From positions 186,001 through 250,000 of the forward strand of contig NZ_WQNE01000007.1 in NCBI RefSeq assembly GCF_009759665.1: 64,000 nucleotides of DNA, given 5' to 3'. The first letter of the stretch is position 1; each line of letters opens with the position of its first letter. A model generated the notes under the pieces. That model was not told the origin of the DNA. It searched no databases and was given only the letters and a program-made list of their open reading frames with translations. The DNA comes from Bradyrhizobium cajani (lineage in GTDB: Bacteria; Pseudomonadota; Alphaproteobacteria; Rhizobiales; Xanthobacteraceae). The translations under genes were made by a program, and so were the position numbers. Positions 1-9,285 of the stretch are shown here, piece by piece.

Positions 1-565
1 TCTTCTGGACAAGTTCTGGGCTGCCGGCTTCTCCGGCGTGATCAACTACCCGACCATTTCAACGATGGGTGAGAAATGGCGTGAGCGTCGAGGCCGCGTC
101 GGGCTCGGCTTTGAGCGTGAAGTTGAGATGATCGCGGCCGCTCGCAAGAAGAACATCTTCTCGCTCGCCTACGTCGCAAGCCCGCACGACGCCAAAGCGA
201 TGGCAACGGCGGGAGCCGACTGCATCGTCCCACATGTCGGCGCAACGCGCGGCGGCCTTGTGGGGCATGAGGAGGGACAGTCGATTGAAGAGGCCATCAG
301 GCGCATCAACGACATCAATGCTGCAGCTCAAGCCGTCCGCCCGGACGTCACCCTTCTCTGCCATGGGGGGGCAATCGCTGAACCCCAGGATACCTCGGAA
401 GTCTACCGATCGACCGGATGTGTCGGATTCGTTGGCGCCTCCTCCATCGAACGGATCCCGATCGAGCGGGCGGTGAAGGCTGCTGCCGAAGAATTCAAAG
501 CCGTTCCGCTCACGCGAGAGCGTCAGCATCCACTGCAGAATCTGCACCGAGGCACGAATGAATAG
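1..565 (+). CDS. PEP-hydrolase-family TIM-barrel protein (Tm-1 C-terminal domain type), 5' partial
   Basis: The frame is open from the first bases, so the gene starts upstream of the window; 187 codons are visible. The translation resembles the C-terminal half of a TIM-barrel family annotated as phosphoenolpyruvate hydrolase-like, which corresponds to the C-terminal domain of plant Tm-1. Visible landmarks are GFEREVEMI, AGADCIVPHVGATRGG, LLCHGGAIAEP and GFVGASSIERIP; the last two look like phosphate/ligand loops at barrel strand ends. In bacteria this domain is often a separate gene next to a Tm-1 N-terminal (UPF0261) gene; such a gene starts at 63687, at the other end of this window. The stop overlaps the next gene by 8 bp, so the two are probably co-translated. 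The biochemical activity of the family is poorly defined. Confidence 0.8.
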   Translation, partial: LLDKFWAAGFSGVINYPTISTMGEKWRERRGRVGLGFEREVEMIAAARKKNIFSLAYVASPHDAKAMATAGADCIVPHVGATRGGLVGHEEGQSIEEAIRRINDINAAAQAVRPDVTLLCHGGAIAEPQDTSEVYRSTGCVGFVGASSIERIPIERAVKAAAEEFKAVPLTRERQHPLQNLHRGTNE

Positions 566-2327
566 CCCAGTCGCCGAATTGAAACCCAATGCCGCTTCCT
601 TCTCCAAAGCAAGCAAGCCAACGCACGATTTGGAGACGGACGTGCTAGTGATCGGTAGCGGCGCGGCCGGACTGTCCGCAGCGCTCTATGCGGCAAAGGC
701 CGGGCTTCGCGTGACGGTGTGCGAGAAGTCTGACCGGCTCGGTGGCACGACCGCCCTGTCGAACGGCATGATCTGGGTTCCATGCTCAATACAGGCCCGA
801 GCCGCGAAAATCGATGATTCGATTGCGAAAGCGAAGACCTATCTGCAACACGAACTTTGCAATTACTATCGCCCCGAGTTCGTGGACGCTTATCTTGAAG
901 ACGGCCCAACGGCGCTCGCCAGCTTGGAGAATGGGAGCGAAGTGAAGTTCACGCTGGCCTCCGCTCCAGATTATCATTCCAGCCAAATCGGCGGGGTCGA
1001 CAAGGGGCGGGCGCTGAGCCCAGCTCCTTACGACGGACGGCTTCTCGGCAAGGATTTCGACCTGATAGGTGATCCGATTCGCGTCGTGCTCGGCGGCATG
1101 ATGATTTCGTCCGGCGAGGTCAGAAGTTTCCTCAACCCCTTCCAGTCGGCTGCCTCGCTCAAACACGTCCTGCGCCGGGTCAGCCGCTACGCAGGCGACC
1201 GGCTGCGCTACAGGAGGGGCACTGAACTCAGTGGCGGGAATGCGCTGATTGCGCGGTTATTGGTAAGCCTTCGTAGATATGGCGTTGAAATCCGGCCACG
1301 CTGCCCGGCGGTAGATCTGACGAGGGAGGGAGGGAGAGTTACTGGCGCACTCCTCAAGCGGGATGGCAGAGATCTCCGCGTCCGCGCCTCGCACGGAGTG
1401 ATCCTGGCAACCGGTGGCTTTGCGCGGAACGGGAAATTACGCGCCCAGCTCAGCGGAGCCCACCAACACAATGATACGCTCGCCCACAGCGATGTCACCG
1501 GCGATGGTATTGCGCTCGCAGGCAAGCTCGGAGCTGCGATCGATAATGACGTTGCATCGAGCGGCTTCTGGACGCCCGTCTCGATCCTCAGGAACGGCCG
1601 CTCCTTGCAAGTGGTCCCGTACGGCTGGCTCGATCGTGGCCGCCCAGGCGTCATCGCGGTGGGGCCAAATGCCAAGCGCTTCGTCAATGAATCCAATTCG
1701 TATCATGATATCTGCCTTGCCATGTTCAACAACGGTTATCCGGCGGACAAGCGGTTCTATTTCATCTGCGACAAGGAATTCGTTCGCCTCAGGGGCATGG
1801 GACATCTGCTCCCCTGGCCATGGACATTGAGTATCAACAAGTATGCCCGGTTGGGCTACATCGAGATCGGCCGGACTATTGCGGAGCTTGCAGCGGAATT
1901 GGGGCTCGACCCCAACGAGCTCCAAAAGACCGTTGAAGAACACAATGCCCACGCAGCTGAAGGATGCGATCCGCTCTTCAACCGGGGTGAATCGGCTTTC
2001 AACCGCACGCTGGGAGATCCGGCGGTCGGAAAGAAAAACCCGAACCTTGGGCCTATCAAGAGCGGCCCATTCATCGCACTCCCAATTGTCCCGGCAACCC
2101 TTGGGACGGCGACCGGCCTCTCAACAGATGCAGAGGGACAGGTCCTGAATGGAAATGGGGCGCCGATCGCAGGTCTTTATGCCTGCGGCAATGACATGAC
2201 CTCGCCGATGCGTGGAATCTATCCTGGGGCAGGCATTACAATCGGCCCGGCGATCGTGTTCGCCTACCGCGCGGTCCACAGCATCGTGCGGTCGGCGCGA
2301 CAGGAGCAGCCCGCGGCGGCATCATGA
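558..2327 (+). CDS. FAD-dependent oxidoreductase, KstD / fumarate-reductase flavoprotein family
   Basis: This 589-residue flavoprotein has an N-terminal dinucleotide-binding loop (VIGSGAAGLSAALYAAKAG, about residues 32-50) followed by the LGGTTALSNG segment typical of the 3-ketosteroid delta-1-dehydrogenase and fumarate reductase flavoprotein group. The C-terminal FAD contact reads GLYACGNDMTSPMRGIYPG, very like KstD enzymes. It probably oxidises or reduces a C-C bond in a hydrophobic or carboxylated substrate; the substrate cannot be read from the sequence. The ATG start lies 8 bp inside the preceding TIM-barrel gene, so the two form one operon. No signal peptide is visible, so the protein should be cytoplasmic. 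Confidence 0.88.
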   Translation: MNSPVAELKPNAASFSKASKPTHDLETDVLVIGSGAAGLSAALYAAKAGLRVTVCEKSDRLGGTTALSNGMIWVPCSIQARAAKIDDSIAKAKTYLQHELCNYYRPEFVDAYLEDGPTALASLENGSEVKFTLASAPDYHSSQIGGVDKGRALSPAPYDGRLLGKDFDLIGDPIRVVLGGMMISSGEVRSFLNPFQSAASLKHVLRRVSRYAGDRLRYRRGTELSGGNALIARLLVSLRRYGVEIRPRCPAVDLTREGGRVTGALLKRDGRDLRVRASHGVILATGGFARNGKLRAQLSGAHQHNDTLAHSDVTGDGIALAGKLGAAIDNDVASSGFWTPVSILRNGRSLQVVPYGWLDRGRPGVIAVGPNAKRFVNESNSYHDICLAMFNNGYPADKRFYFICDKEFVRLRGMGHLLPWPWTLSINKYARLGYIEIGRTIAELAAELGLDPNELQKTVEEHNAHAAEGCDPLFNRGESAFNRTLGDPAVGKKNPNLGPIKSGPFIALPIVPATLGTATGLSTDAEGQVLNGNGAPIAGLYACGNDMTSPMRGIYPGAGITIGPAIVFAYRAVHSIVRSARQEQPAAAS

Positions 2328-2474
2328 GCGTAAGTCGAATGTTCTCTCCTGCTCCCCCGCGACGACGGACCAGAGTAAAGCGAGAGTGCGCATGGCCAAC
2401 CAGCACCGCTATAAACACGTTATGAGCCCTGCCGGGCTTCATGCAACTATGATCTCATGAACTGGAGGGGCACG

Positions 2475-2681
2475 ATGCGCCGCTCACGCCACGCCAAGAT
2501 CGTCGCAACCGTCGGCCCGTATGAACGCTCACCGGGAGGCAGTTGCGAGGCCCCGGTGATGCTGAACTGGTCGGTGAAGGAGTTCGCCGACCGAAGCGGG
2601 TTGTCATGCGCCGTCGTCAGGCGGCTAGAAGAGTATAATGACACGCCTCCGGCGTCCGACAAGTTGCTTCAAACCTTGTAA
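2475..2681 (+). pseudogene. Relic: pyruvate kinase N-terminus fused to an XRE-type HTH tail
   Basis: A short ORF follows a GGAGGGG ribosome site and begins MRRSRHAKIVATVGP, the usual N-terminus of bacterial pyruvate kinase. After about 15 codons the resemblance stops. The rest (LNWSVKEFADRSGLSC, then VVRRLEEYNDTPP) reads like the helix-turn-helix segment of an XRE-family regulator. Neither half is complete. The frame stays open through the junction to a stop at 2681, so a 68-residue hybrid could be made, but a rearrangement scar is more likely. Confidence 0.5.
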
Positions 2682-3234
2682 AACACGTTTGCGGGGCGAA
2701 TTGAATCTACATTTCCGCTGGTTGGCAAGGCAGGCTTCGGCCGCAATGAGCTTTTCAGTACTGAACAAACAGCCTGCGGCATAGTCAAGTGGTGCGTCAT
2801 TTCACCTGATTTCTTCCAATGGTTCGACATCGTTCGCCGCGGAACGCGTTTGCGCCCCCTGCGACTCGGTTAGGACATGCGGGTAGCTCTTCTATCGTTT
2901 TGGCTGAATTGAAGTTGGCCTGGTGAGAACGTTCGCGGCCCGCCGGCGGCTCTCTTTACGCGGGCGCAATGTCGGTTGTCCGGCGAACATTACCCAACAT
3001 TACTCAGATCTCCCTACGTTTCTCTAGGCAATCTCGCGCAGCATGTCGTGAATGAAGCGCCGATAGGCGGGCCGCCCAAGAAGCCCACCATCGCCTGCAA
3101 CTCCCATTGCCGGGATGACCTTCTAGGAGCGCTCTCGTGCCAGCAGCCCTTCGTTTTCAACGAGTAGCTCACCCCTTCAAACGATCGGGGTGAAGAAGAT
3201 GTGCTCGCAATCTCAAGGAATCTGAGGCAGCGGC
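2682..3234. other. Intergenic region upstream of the liv operon
   Basis: About 550 bp without a convincing gene. On the minus strand around 3028-3120 a frame reads GLLGRPAYRRFIHDMLREIA before a stop, which looks like the tail of a lost protein. The region must hold the promoter of the ABC transporter operon, but no clear -35/-10 pair, palindrome or terminator was found. Confidence 0.4.
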
Positions 3235-4098
3235 ATGGATACGCTACTTATCGCCATGTTCGAAATCTTGAGCTTCGGCGCGATCGTTGTCCTGGTCGTG
3301 CTCGGCCTCGGAATCATTGCCAGCATGATGGGTATCTTCAACTTCGCCCAGGGCGAGTTCGTCCTGCTGGGCGCCTACGTCACTTATCTCGTGCACAGCC
3401 TCGGTTTGCCGGTCCCGCTCGGCATGCTTGTCGCGCCCGTCGCGGTCGGCGCGCTTGGTTTCGTTCTGGAGAAAGTCGTGGTGCGACGGTTCTACGCCGC
3501 TCCAATCGTCGCCATGCTTGGCACCTATGCGCTCGGGCTGATCATTCGTGAAGCCGTGCGCGGCCTGACCGGCGGACTCTATCTCTCCGTGCCGGAGCCA
3601 ATCAGTGGCTCTATCATGATCGGTGGCCTGCATTTCGCCGCCTGGCGGAGCGTCATCGTCATAATCACTTTGCTGGTGATGGCCGCGAGCCATGCACTGC
3701 TTGCCCATACCTCGTTCGGCCTACGAGTCCGCGCCTCGCTGGAGAACCCACAGCTAGCGCGTGCCTCGGGCATCTCCACGGGCATGATCTACAGCGTCAC
3801 CTTTGCGTTTGGCGCGGCGCTCGCGGGCCTTGCCGGCGCGCTGATCGTGCCGGTCTTTTCGCTGTTCGCCGATCTCGGCATCCGATTTCTCATCCAGGGT
3901 TTTGTTGCCGTGATGGTCGGCGGCGTCGGGTCCTTCGCGGGCCCGGTCGCGGGCGCCAGCGTCATCGGCACGTTCAGTGCCTGGTTGCCTTGGCTGATGT
4001 CGCCGGTCATCGCCGACGTTCTGGTGTTCGTGCTCGCCATCATTTTCATCAAGTTCCGGCCGCAAGGCTTAATTTCGGGAAGAGGGGTCAACCGATGA
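3235..4098 (+). CDS. livH: Branched-chain amino acid/amide ABC transporter permease (LivH type)
   Basis: A 287-residue inner-membrane permease with about eight hydrophobic segments. The N-terminal GLGIIASMMGIFNFAQGEF and the later ASGISTGMIYSVTFAFGAA with AGLAGAL match LivH-family permeases, including the cytoplasmic loop that docks the ATPases. With the gene at 5315 it should form the channel of a HAAT-family importer. A GAGG ribosome site lies about 10 bp upstream. The stop overlaps the next start as ATGA. The substrate is undetermined; this family moves branched-chain amino acids, amides, urea or aromatic acids. Confidence 0.93.
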   Translation: MDTLLIAMFEILSFGAIVVLVVLGLGIIASMMGIFNFAQGEFVLLGAYVTYLVHSLGLPVPLGMLVAPVAVGALGFVLEKVVVRRFYAAPIVAMLGTYALGLIIREAVRGLTGGLYLSVPEPISGSIMIGGLHFAAWRSVIVIITLLVMAASHALLAHTSFGLRVRASLENPQLARASGISTGMIYSVTFAFGAALAGLAGALIVPVFSLFADLGIRFLIQGFVAVMVGGVGSFAGPVAGASVIGTFSAWLPWLMSPVIADVLVFVLAIIFIKFRPQGLISGRGVNR

Positions 4099-5315
4099 TC
4101 AACGCCAACCGTCAACTGAGTCGCCGCCGCTTTCTCGGCAATTTTGCCTTCGCTTCCGCGGCCATCGCCGCGGGCCCGGGGAGCTGGGTGATTCGCCCGG
4201 ACTGGGCAAATGCTGCGGAAGGTCCGATTAGGCTCGGCATTGCGACCGATCTTACGGGGTCACTCGGCTTTGCCGGCAACACCGACGCCAATGTCGCTCG
4301 CATGCTGGTCAAGGAGATCAACGACTCCGGCGGCCTGTTGGGACGCCCGATCGAACTCCTGATTGAGGATACTGCCTCCGACGAATCCGTCGCCGTGGGA
4401 AATGTGCGCAAGCTGATTCAGCGAGACAAGGTCGACTTGGTGATCGGCGGTATCTCGAGTTCGATGCGCAATGCGATCAAGGACGTCATTATCTCTCGCG
4501 GCAAAACGCTCTATATCTATCCGGAAGGTTACGAAGGCAAAGAGTGCACGCCCTCTCTGTTCTGCACCGGGCCGGTACCGGCTCAAAATTGCGACCAGTT
4601 CATTCCCTGGTTGATCGAAAATGGTGGCAAACGCTTTGCCCTACCTGGCTCCAATTATGTTTGGCCGCAAACAATTAACGCCTATGCGCGCAAGGTGATC
4701 CAGAGCAGTGGTGGCGAAGTCGTCTTTGAAGAATACTACCCGCTCGATCAGATCGACTTTTCCTCTACGGTTAACCGCATCATATCCAACAAAGTAGACG
4801 TGGTTTTCAACGCCATTGTCCCGCCCGGCGTTAGCCCGTTCTTCAAACAGCTCTACCAAGCCGGATTCTCCAAAAACGGCGGGCGGCTGGGCTGCGTCTA
4901 TTACGACGAAAACTTTCTGGAAATGAACCAGGCCCATGAGATTGAAGGGCTTGCGAGCAGCCTCGACTACTACAAGGTGCTCGCGGCGGAGGATCCAGTG
5001 AGCGCCAGGATTCAATCGGCTTACGACAAACAGTTCCCTGCCAAGTTCCGGTTCTCAGCAGGCAGCGCCGCTACCGGCACCTATCGAGGACTGAAGCTGT
5101 GGGAAGCTGCAGTGAAGGAGGCCGGTACAATTGACCGCGACGCGGTAGCCGCCGCCCTCGACCACGCGAAAATTGCGGAAGGGCCGGGCGGGCCTGCCGA
5201 GATGGCGCCCGGCAAGCGCCACTGCAGGATGAAGATGTACATTGGAGTGGCGAAGGGCGGCCAGTACGAGATCGTCGCGCGCAGCGCCGGCCTGGTCGAT
5301 CCGAAGGAGTGCTGA
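4095..5315 (+). CDS. ABC transporter substrate-binding protein, twin-arginine signal
   Basis: The chosen ATG (4095) overlaps the permease stop and gives 406 residues. The N-terminus contains a twin-arginine motif (SRRRFLGNFAFASAAIAAG) and a likely cleavage site near WANAAEG, so it is exported folded by Tat. The mature part is a type I periplasmic binding fold (IRLGIATDLTGSLGFAG, then LLGRPIELLIEDTASD), closest in style to the amide/urea branch (AmiC/UrtA); the YPEGYEGKECTPSLF stretch matches the ligand-pocket loop of that branch. A paralogue at 9286 lacks exactly that stretch. Its position between the two permease genes points to the same transporter. Confidence 0.9.
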   Translation: MINANRQLSRRRFLGNFAFASAAIAAGPGSWVIRPDWANAAEGPIRLGIATDLTGSLGFAGNTDANVARMLVKEINDSGGLLGRPIELLIEDTASDESVAVGNVRKLIQRDKVDLVIGGISSSMRNAIKDVIISRGKTLYIYPEGYEGKECTPSLFCTGPVPAQNCDQFIPWLIENGGKRFALPGSNYVWPQTINAYARKVIQSSGGEVVFEEYYPLDQIDFSSTVNRIISNKVDVVFNAIVPPGVSPFFKQLYQAGFSKNGGRLGCVYYDENFLEMNQAHEIEGLASSLDYYKVLAAEDPVSARIQSAYDKQFPAKFRFSAGSAATGTYRGLKLWEAAVKEAGTIDRDAVAAALDHAKIAEGPGGPAEMAPGKRHCRMKMYIGVAKGGQYEIVARSAGLVDPKEC

Positions 5316-6391
5316 TGTCATCGACCGGCACTGGCATACAGCCCCCGCCACGCGTCATTGAAGCTGCTCGTTCGCCCCTCATGGCATCTGCCTTCGCAGG
5401 GCGAAAGAAGGTGCTTCCGATTCTCGAACTAGCATTGCTGATTGCCGCTTCCATCGCACCTCTCGTCTTGCGGGATTACATCACTGTCTATGCGACACGA
5501 GTGCTCATTCTGTGCCTCTTCGCGTTATCGTTCGATCTGGTGTGGGGCTATGCGGGTATCTTGAGCTTGGGTCAGTCGCTGTTCTTCGGCATGGCCGGCT
5601 ACGGTGTGGCGCTGCTTTCTCGCGATTTCGGGGTTGGATCGATCTTTGCCGTTCTTCCGGCCGGAACCCTGATAGGCTTTGTGGCCGCATTGTTGCTGGC
5701 GGGCTTCCTCCTGCTCGGCCGTCACCCCTCCAGTGTGGTCTTCGTTTCGCTTGGCACTATGACCGGAGCTTACGCAGCTGACCGCCTGGCGAGAGGTTCA
5801 CATTATCTTGGCGGTCAGAACGGTATCCCGTCGATCCAACCGATGACAATTGGCTCGCACGAACTGAGCGAGGGCCCTGGTTTCTACTACCTGGTGCTCG
5901 CCATTCTAGTTTTAATCTACCTTCTGTCGCGCTTTCTGTTGCGATCCCAGTTCGGCCTCGCGCTGGCGGGATTGCGAGAGAACGAACAGCGGATCGCCTT
6001 CTTCGGGTACAAAGTGCAACATTTGAAGGCGATCATATTCGCAATCAGCGGCGCGATTGCAGGTACTGCCGGTAGCCTTTATGCGTTTCACGAGGGGTTC
6101 GTCTGGACGAACATGCTGGGCGTGGTCATGTCGACTCAGGTCGTGCTCTACGTCTTGTTCGGCGGCTCCGGGACATTGATCGGTGCGGTCATCGGCACGG
6201 CGATTGTCGAGGGACTCAGCTTCTGGCTGTCCGACAACTATCGCGATATTTGGCCGATCATTCTGGGCGTTCTGCTGTTGCTCGTCATTCTGTTCCGGCC
6301 CCTCGGCTTGATCAGCCTCGTGTTGGGCGAGCGGGATCGTGTAGGTCATTTCGGCCCGAGCCTCAAGGAGAAGCGCAATGCCGCTCCTTGA
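5315..6391 (+). CDS. livM: Branched-chain amino acid/amide ABC transporter permease (LivM type)
   Basis: A 358-residue permease. The ATG at 5315 shares one base with the preceding stop (TGATG) and has AAGGAG just upstream, so it is preferred over the in-frame GTG at 5309. LivM-type landmarks are LCLFALSFDLVWGYAGILSL near the first helices and GLRENEQRIAFFGYKV, the ATPase-docking loop, in the middle. The C-terminal ILFRPLGL ending is also typical. It should pair with the LivH-type permease as a heterodimer. The 3' end overlaps the next gene by 14 bp. Confidence 0.93.
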   Translation: MSSTGTGIQPPPRVIEAARSPLMASAFAGRKKVLPILELALLIAASIAPLVLRDYITVYATRVLILCLFALSFDLVWGYAGILSLGQSLFFGMAGYGVALLSRDFGVGSIFAVLPAGTLIGFVAALLLAGFLLLGRHPSSVVFVSLGTMTGAYAADRLARGSHYLGGQNGIPSIQPMTIGSHELSEGPGFYYLVLAILVLIYLLSRFLLRSQFGLALAGLRENEQRIAFFGYKVQHLKAIIFAISGAIAGTAGSLYAFHEGFVWTNMLGVVMSTQVVLYVLFGGSGTLIGAVIGTAIVEGLSFWLSDNYRDIWPIILGVLLLLVILFRPLGLISLVLGERDRVGHFGPSLKEKRNAAP

Positions 6392-7112
6392 AGCCGCCGG
6401 CATCTCCAAGGTCTTTGGCAAGCTCACCGCTCTGGATGGAGCGGCGCTCACCGTCGGCGAGAGAGAGTTTCATGGCCTCATCGGGCCGAACGGCTCGGGC
6501 AAGAGCACGCTGATGAAGTGTCTTGCAGGTGCGCTCGTGCCGACCCGAGGCAAGGTGACGTTCATCAACACTGACGTCACCTCGTTTACGCCGCCAGAGC
6601 GTGCGCGGGCCGGCATGAGCCTGAAATTCCAGATCACCGCCGTGCTACCGCCCCTCACGCTTTACGACAACATTCTGCTCGCGCTGCAGGCCCAGTCGTC
6701 ACTGCTGGACCTGGCGTTCTCGCGCACTCGTGGACGACTGCACGAGGAGGTCATGACGCTGCTCCTCCAGTTCCGGCTCGCCGATCGGGCCTTTGATGCT
6801 GCGGCGACCCTATCTCACGGGCAGCAGCAATGGTTGGAGATCGCGATGGCGCTCGCATGCCGACCGCGCCTGCTGCTGTTGGACGAGCCCACCGGCGGCA
6901 TGAGCCTGGAGGAGCGCCGCGTCACCGGCGAATTGCTGCAGCCGGTCAAACAGCATTGCTCGATCGTCATCGTGGAGCACGACCTGGATTTCATCCGCGA
7001 CATCTGTGACCGCCTGACCGTGCTCGATCAGGGCAAGGTGCTGGCGTCAGGAACGGTTGCCGAGATCCAAGCCAACAGAAGCGTCCAGGAGATTTATTTG
7101 CGCCGTGCCTGA
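6378..7112 (+). CDS. livG: ABC transporter ATP-binding protein (LivG type)
   Basis: This 244-residue ATPase has the Walker A loop IGPNGSGKSTLMKCL near residue 33, the Q-loop around LKFQITAVLPPL, the signature LSHGQQQWLEIAMAL and Walker B LLLLDEPTGGMS, followed by the switch histidine in IVIVEHDLDF. The signature begins LSHGQ rather than LSGGQ, which is common in the LivG branch. It powers the importer together with the LivF-type ATPase. It overlaps the permease gene before it by 14 bp and the next ATPase by 8 bp. Confidence 0.93.
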   Translation: MPLLEAAGISKVFGKLTALDGAALTVGEREFHGLIGPNGSGKSTLMKCLAGALVPTRGKVTFINTDVTSFTPPERARAGMSLKFQITAVLPPLTLYDNILLALQAQSSLLDLAFSRTRGRLHEEVMTLLLQFRLADRAFDAAATLSHGQQQWLEIAMALACRPRLLLLDEPTGGMSLEERRVTGELLQPVKQHCSIVIVEHDLDFIRDICDRLTVLDQGKVLASGTVAEIQANRSVQEIYLRRA

Positions 7113-7800
7113 ATTCCTCAATATCAATCATCTCGATGCCGGCTATGGACGTAGCCAAGTCTTGTTCGGAGTCAATATGGCCATCCCGCCGCGTGGCGGG
7201 GTGGCCGTCCTCGGCCGCAACGGCGCCGGAAAGAGCACGCTCATGAAAGCGATTGTGGGCGAACTGCCGGCATGGAAGGGCTGCCTGCAGTTCAACGGCC
7301 AAGACATCGATGGCCGGCGGACCGAAGTGCGGGTGCGGGCCGGCATTGGATACGTGCCGCAAGAGCATTCAGTGTTCGCGCGCCTCTCCGTGCGTGACAA
7401 TCTCGCCGTCGGATCGCTTTTGCACCGCGATGGATCGGCAGTGGACCGGGTGATGAGGATGTTTCCGAAACTCGGCCAGCGCCTCGATCAGCCGGCCGGA
7501 ACGCTGTCCGGTGGCGAGCGCAAGATGCTCGCAATCGGGCGCGCGATCCTCGGAAACCCGAAACTCCTCCTGCTGGATGAGCCGACCGAGGGGGTCTGGA
7601 TCGGCGTCATCGAGGAGATCACCGAGCGCTTGGTCGAGCTAGCCGGAGAGATCGCCATCATCATCGTCGAGCAACATCTCGACCTCGCAATGCGTGTAGC
7701 GGAGCAGGCCTATGTGCTCGATCGCGGCCGTGTCGCGCTTTCGGGCCCGGCGCAACAGCTGCGCAACGACCCGCGGCTGTTGACGTATCTGGCGCCGTAG
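7105..7800 (+). CDS. livF: ABC transporter ATP-binding protein (LivF type)
   Basis: A GTG start at 7105, inside the end of the preceding ATPase gene, gives 231 residues and begins just before the first conserved strand (LNINHLDAGYGRSQVLFG). Walker A is GRNGAGKSTLMKA, the signature LSGGERKMLAIGRAI, Walker B LLLLDEPTEGV and the switch region IIIVEQHLDLA. The segment after Walker B reads VWIGVIEEI where LivF proteins usually have LAP(L/R)VVxEI, a small local oddity. It completes the importer. An upstream start at 7057 would add 16 residues but would lie deeper in the neighbouring gene. Confidence 0.92.
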   Translation: MPEFLNINHLDAGYGRSQVLFGVNMAIPPRGGVAVLGRNGAGKSTLMKAIVGELPAWKGCLQFNGQDIDGRRTEVRVRAGIGYVPQEHSVFARLSVRDNLAVGSLLHRDGSAVDRVMRMFPKLGQRLDQPAGTLSGGERKMLAIGRAILGNPKLLLLDEPTEGVWIGVIEEITERLVELAGEIAIIIVEQHLDLAMRVAEQAYVLDRGRVALSGPAQQLRNDPRLLTYLAP

Positions 7801-7877
7801 AGGCGTTCGCCGGCGGCCACTCCCTGGTGGAAGGTGGCGCATTCGAGTTCCTTGAGATGGCTGAGCAGAGAGGGTCC

Positions 7878-9134
7878 ATGTCCGAAACCATCAGCGATTT
7901 TGTCAATGCGTGCCAAGTCGTCGATGTCCATGAACATCACATGCCCGAGGTCGCACACAGCCCGGACGTAAATCTGTTGAAACTGCTCCAACAGAGCTAT
8001 GCGGCTTGGACGAGCCACGTGCTGCCATCCGAGCCCAAGGCGACGATCGAAGTGATATCTAGCCCTACCGAGCCGACCAACTGGGAGGCCCTTGCTCCGT
8101 TCCTCGAGAGGAGCGGATCGAACGCATTCGTCCGTAACCTCGTCCGCGGAGTCGCCGAGCTTTACGGCGTCGCCGACACTGGAATCACGCGCGACAACTG
8201 GGAGGCGGTAGACGCGTTAGTGCGCTTGCGCCACAAGGAGGCGACATGGCCAAGTGAAGTGATTGGGCGGGCCGCCATCGGAAGGATCGTAACGGACCCG
8301 TTTCTCGATCCGTTGATGGATCCGCGGCCGGTCCTTGGGCAAAGTTACGATGCGGTCCTGCGCATTAACGCATTCGCCCTCGGCTGGCATCCCGAATCTT
8401 GCGACCATAATGGAAATTGTGGGCATACGTTGCTGCGGCGCCTCGGCCTAGAGGTGAAAACCTTCGATGATTATTGCGGCGCAATCCGTGAGCTCGTAGC
8501 CGGCTGCGCCCGGCGCAATCACGTTGCGCTCAAAAACGCACTCGCCTATGACCGGAATCTAAGCTTTGACGAACCGGATGAGGAACTGGCTCGGCAGGCT
8601 TGGGGACAAAGATCTCCATCCCCTGCGGCGCGCAAGGCGTTCTGCGACTTTGTCGTCGACTTGTTTTGCCAACTCGCAGGCGAGGCCGACCTGCCAGTCC
8701 AAACTCATCTTGGAACGGCAATCATAAGCGGCTCCCACCCCCTACGCATGACCGGGTTGATTGAGCGTCATCCTCGGACCCGCTTTCTGCTGATGCATTT
8801 GGCCTATCCATGGAGCCGGGACCTGTTGGGAATGGCCTTTGTGTACCGAAATGTCTGGCTTGATTTGTGCTGGTCTTTTCTGTTGAGCCCTTCCCATTTC
8901 AAGCTCGCCCTCCACGAAGCCATTGAAGTCTTGCCAGATGAATCGCGAATGATGATTGGAGGAGATTGTCTTCACGTTGAGGAGACGTTTGCCGCAATAC
9001 AGGGCGCGCGCCGGTTGATCGGCGAGGTTCTGAACGAAAAAGTCGCGAACGGTTACTTTCGGTCGCGAGACGCAGAGCGCTTGGCAATCAGAATCCTTGG
9101 CGAGAACGCGAAGGAGTTTTTCAGACTGTCCTGA
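7878..9134 (+). CDS. Amidohydrolase-superfamily protein
   Basis: From the ATG at 7878 this is 418 residues. The N-terminal VVDVHEHHMPE gives the HxH metal pair of the amidohydrolase TIM-barrel; QTHLG, FLLMHLAYPW and MIGGDCLHVEE supply later His/Asp ligands in the expected order. It resembles the uronate-isomerase/amidohydrolase-2 branch more than ureases or dihydroorotases. It probably hydrolyses, decarboxylates or isomerises the compound imported by the neighbouring ABC system. It starts 77 bp after the transporter operon and is followed by the second binding-protein gene. An upstream in-frame ATG at 7827 would add 17 residues. Confidence 0.75.
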   Translation: MSETISDFVNACQVVDVHEHHMPEVAHSPDVNLLKLLQQSYAAWTSHVLPSEPKATIEVISSPTEPTNWEALAPFLERSGSNAFVRNLVRGVAELYGVADTGITRDNWEAVDALVRLRHKEATWPSEVIGRAAIGRIVTDPFLDPLMDPRPVLGQSYDAVLRINAFALGWHPESCDHNGNCGHTLLRRLGLEVKTFDDYCGAIRELVAGCARRNHVALKNALAYDRNLSFDEPDEELARQAWGQRSPSPAARKAFCDFVVDLFCQLAGEADLPVQTHLGTAIISGSHPLRMTGLIERHPRTRFLLMHLAYPWSRDLLGMAFVYRNVWLDLCWSFLLSPSHFKLALHEAIEVLPDESRMMIGGDCLHVEETFAAIQGARRLIGEVLNEKVANGYFRSRDAERLAIRILGENAKEFFRLS

Positions 9135-9285
9135 ATGCTGCCTTCGTTACGCGATTTTACCCAAAACATGAGCTGAAGAGGGTGATTGAAACCCAAAACG
9201 AGGGATAGCTTTCAGGCTGCCGCGGTCCGCCGGAAAGAGCAGGGCACGTGGATTTAAGGCCATGAGCTAAGAGGAGGTCAGTTCG

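Noticed and set aside
59..616. 185-codon minus frame at the left end
   Set aside because: Antisense to the TIM-barrel gene and the start of the flavoprotein, both supported by conserved motifs.
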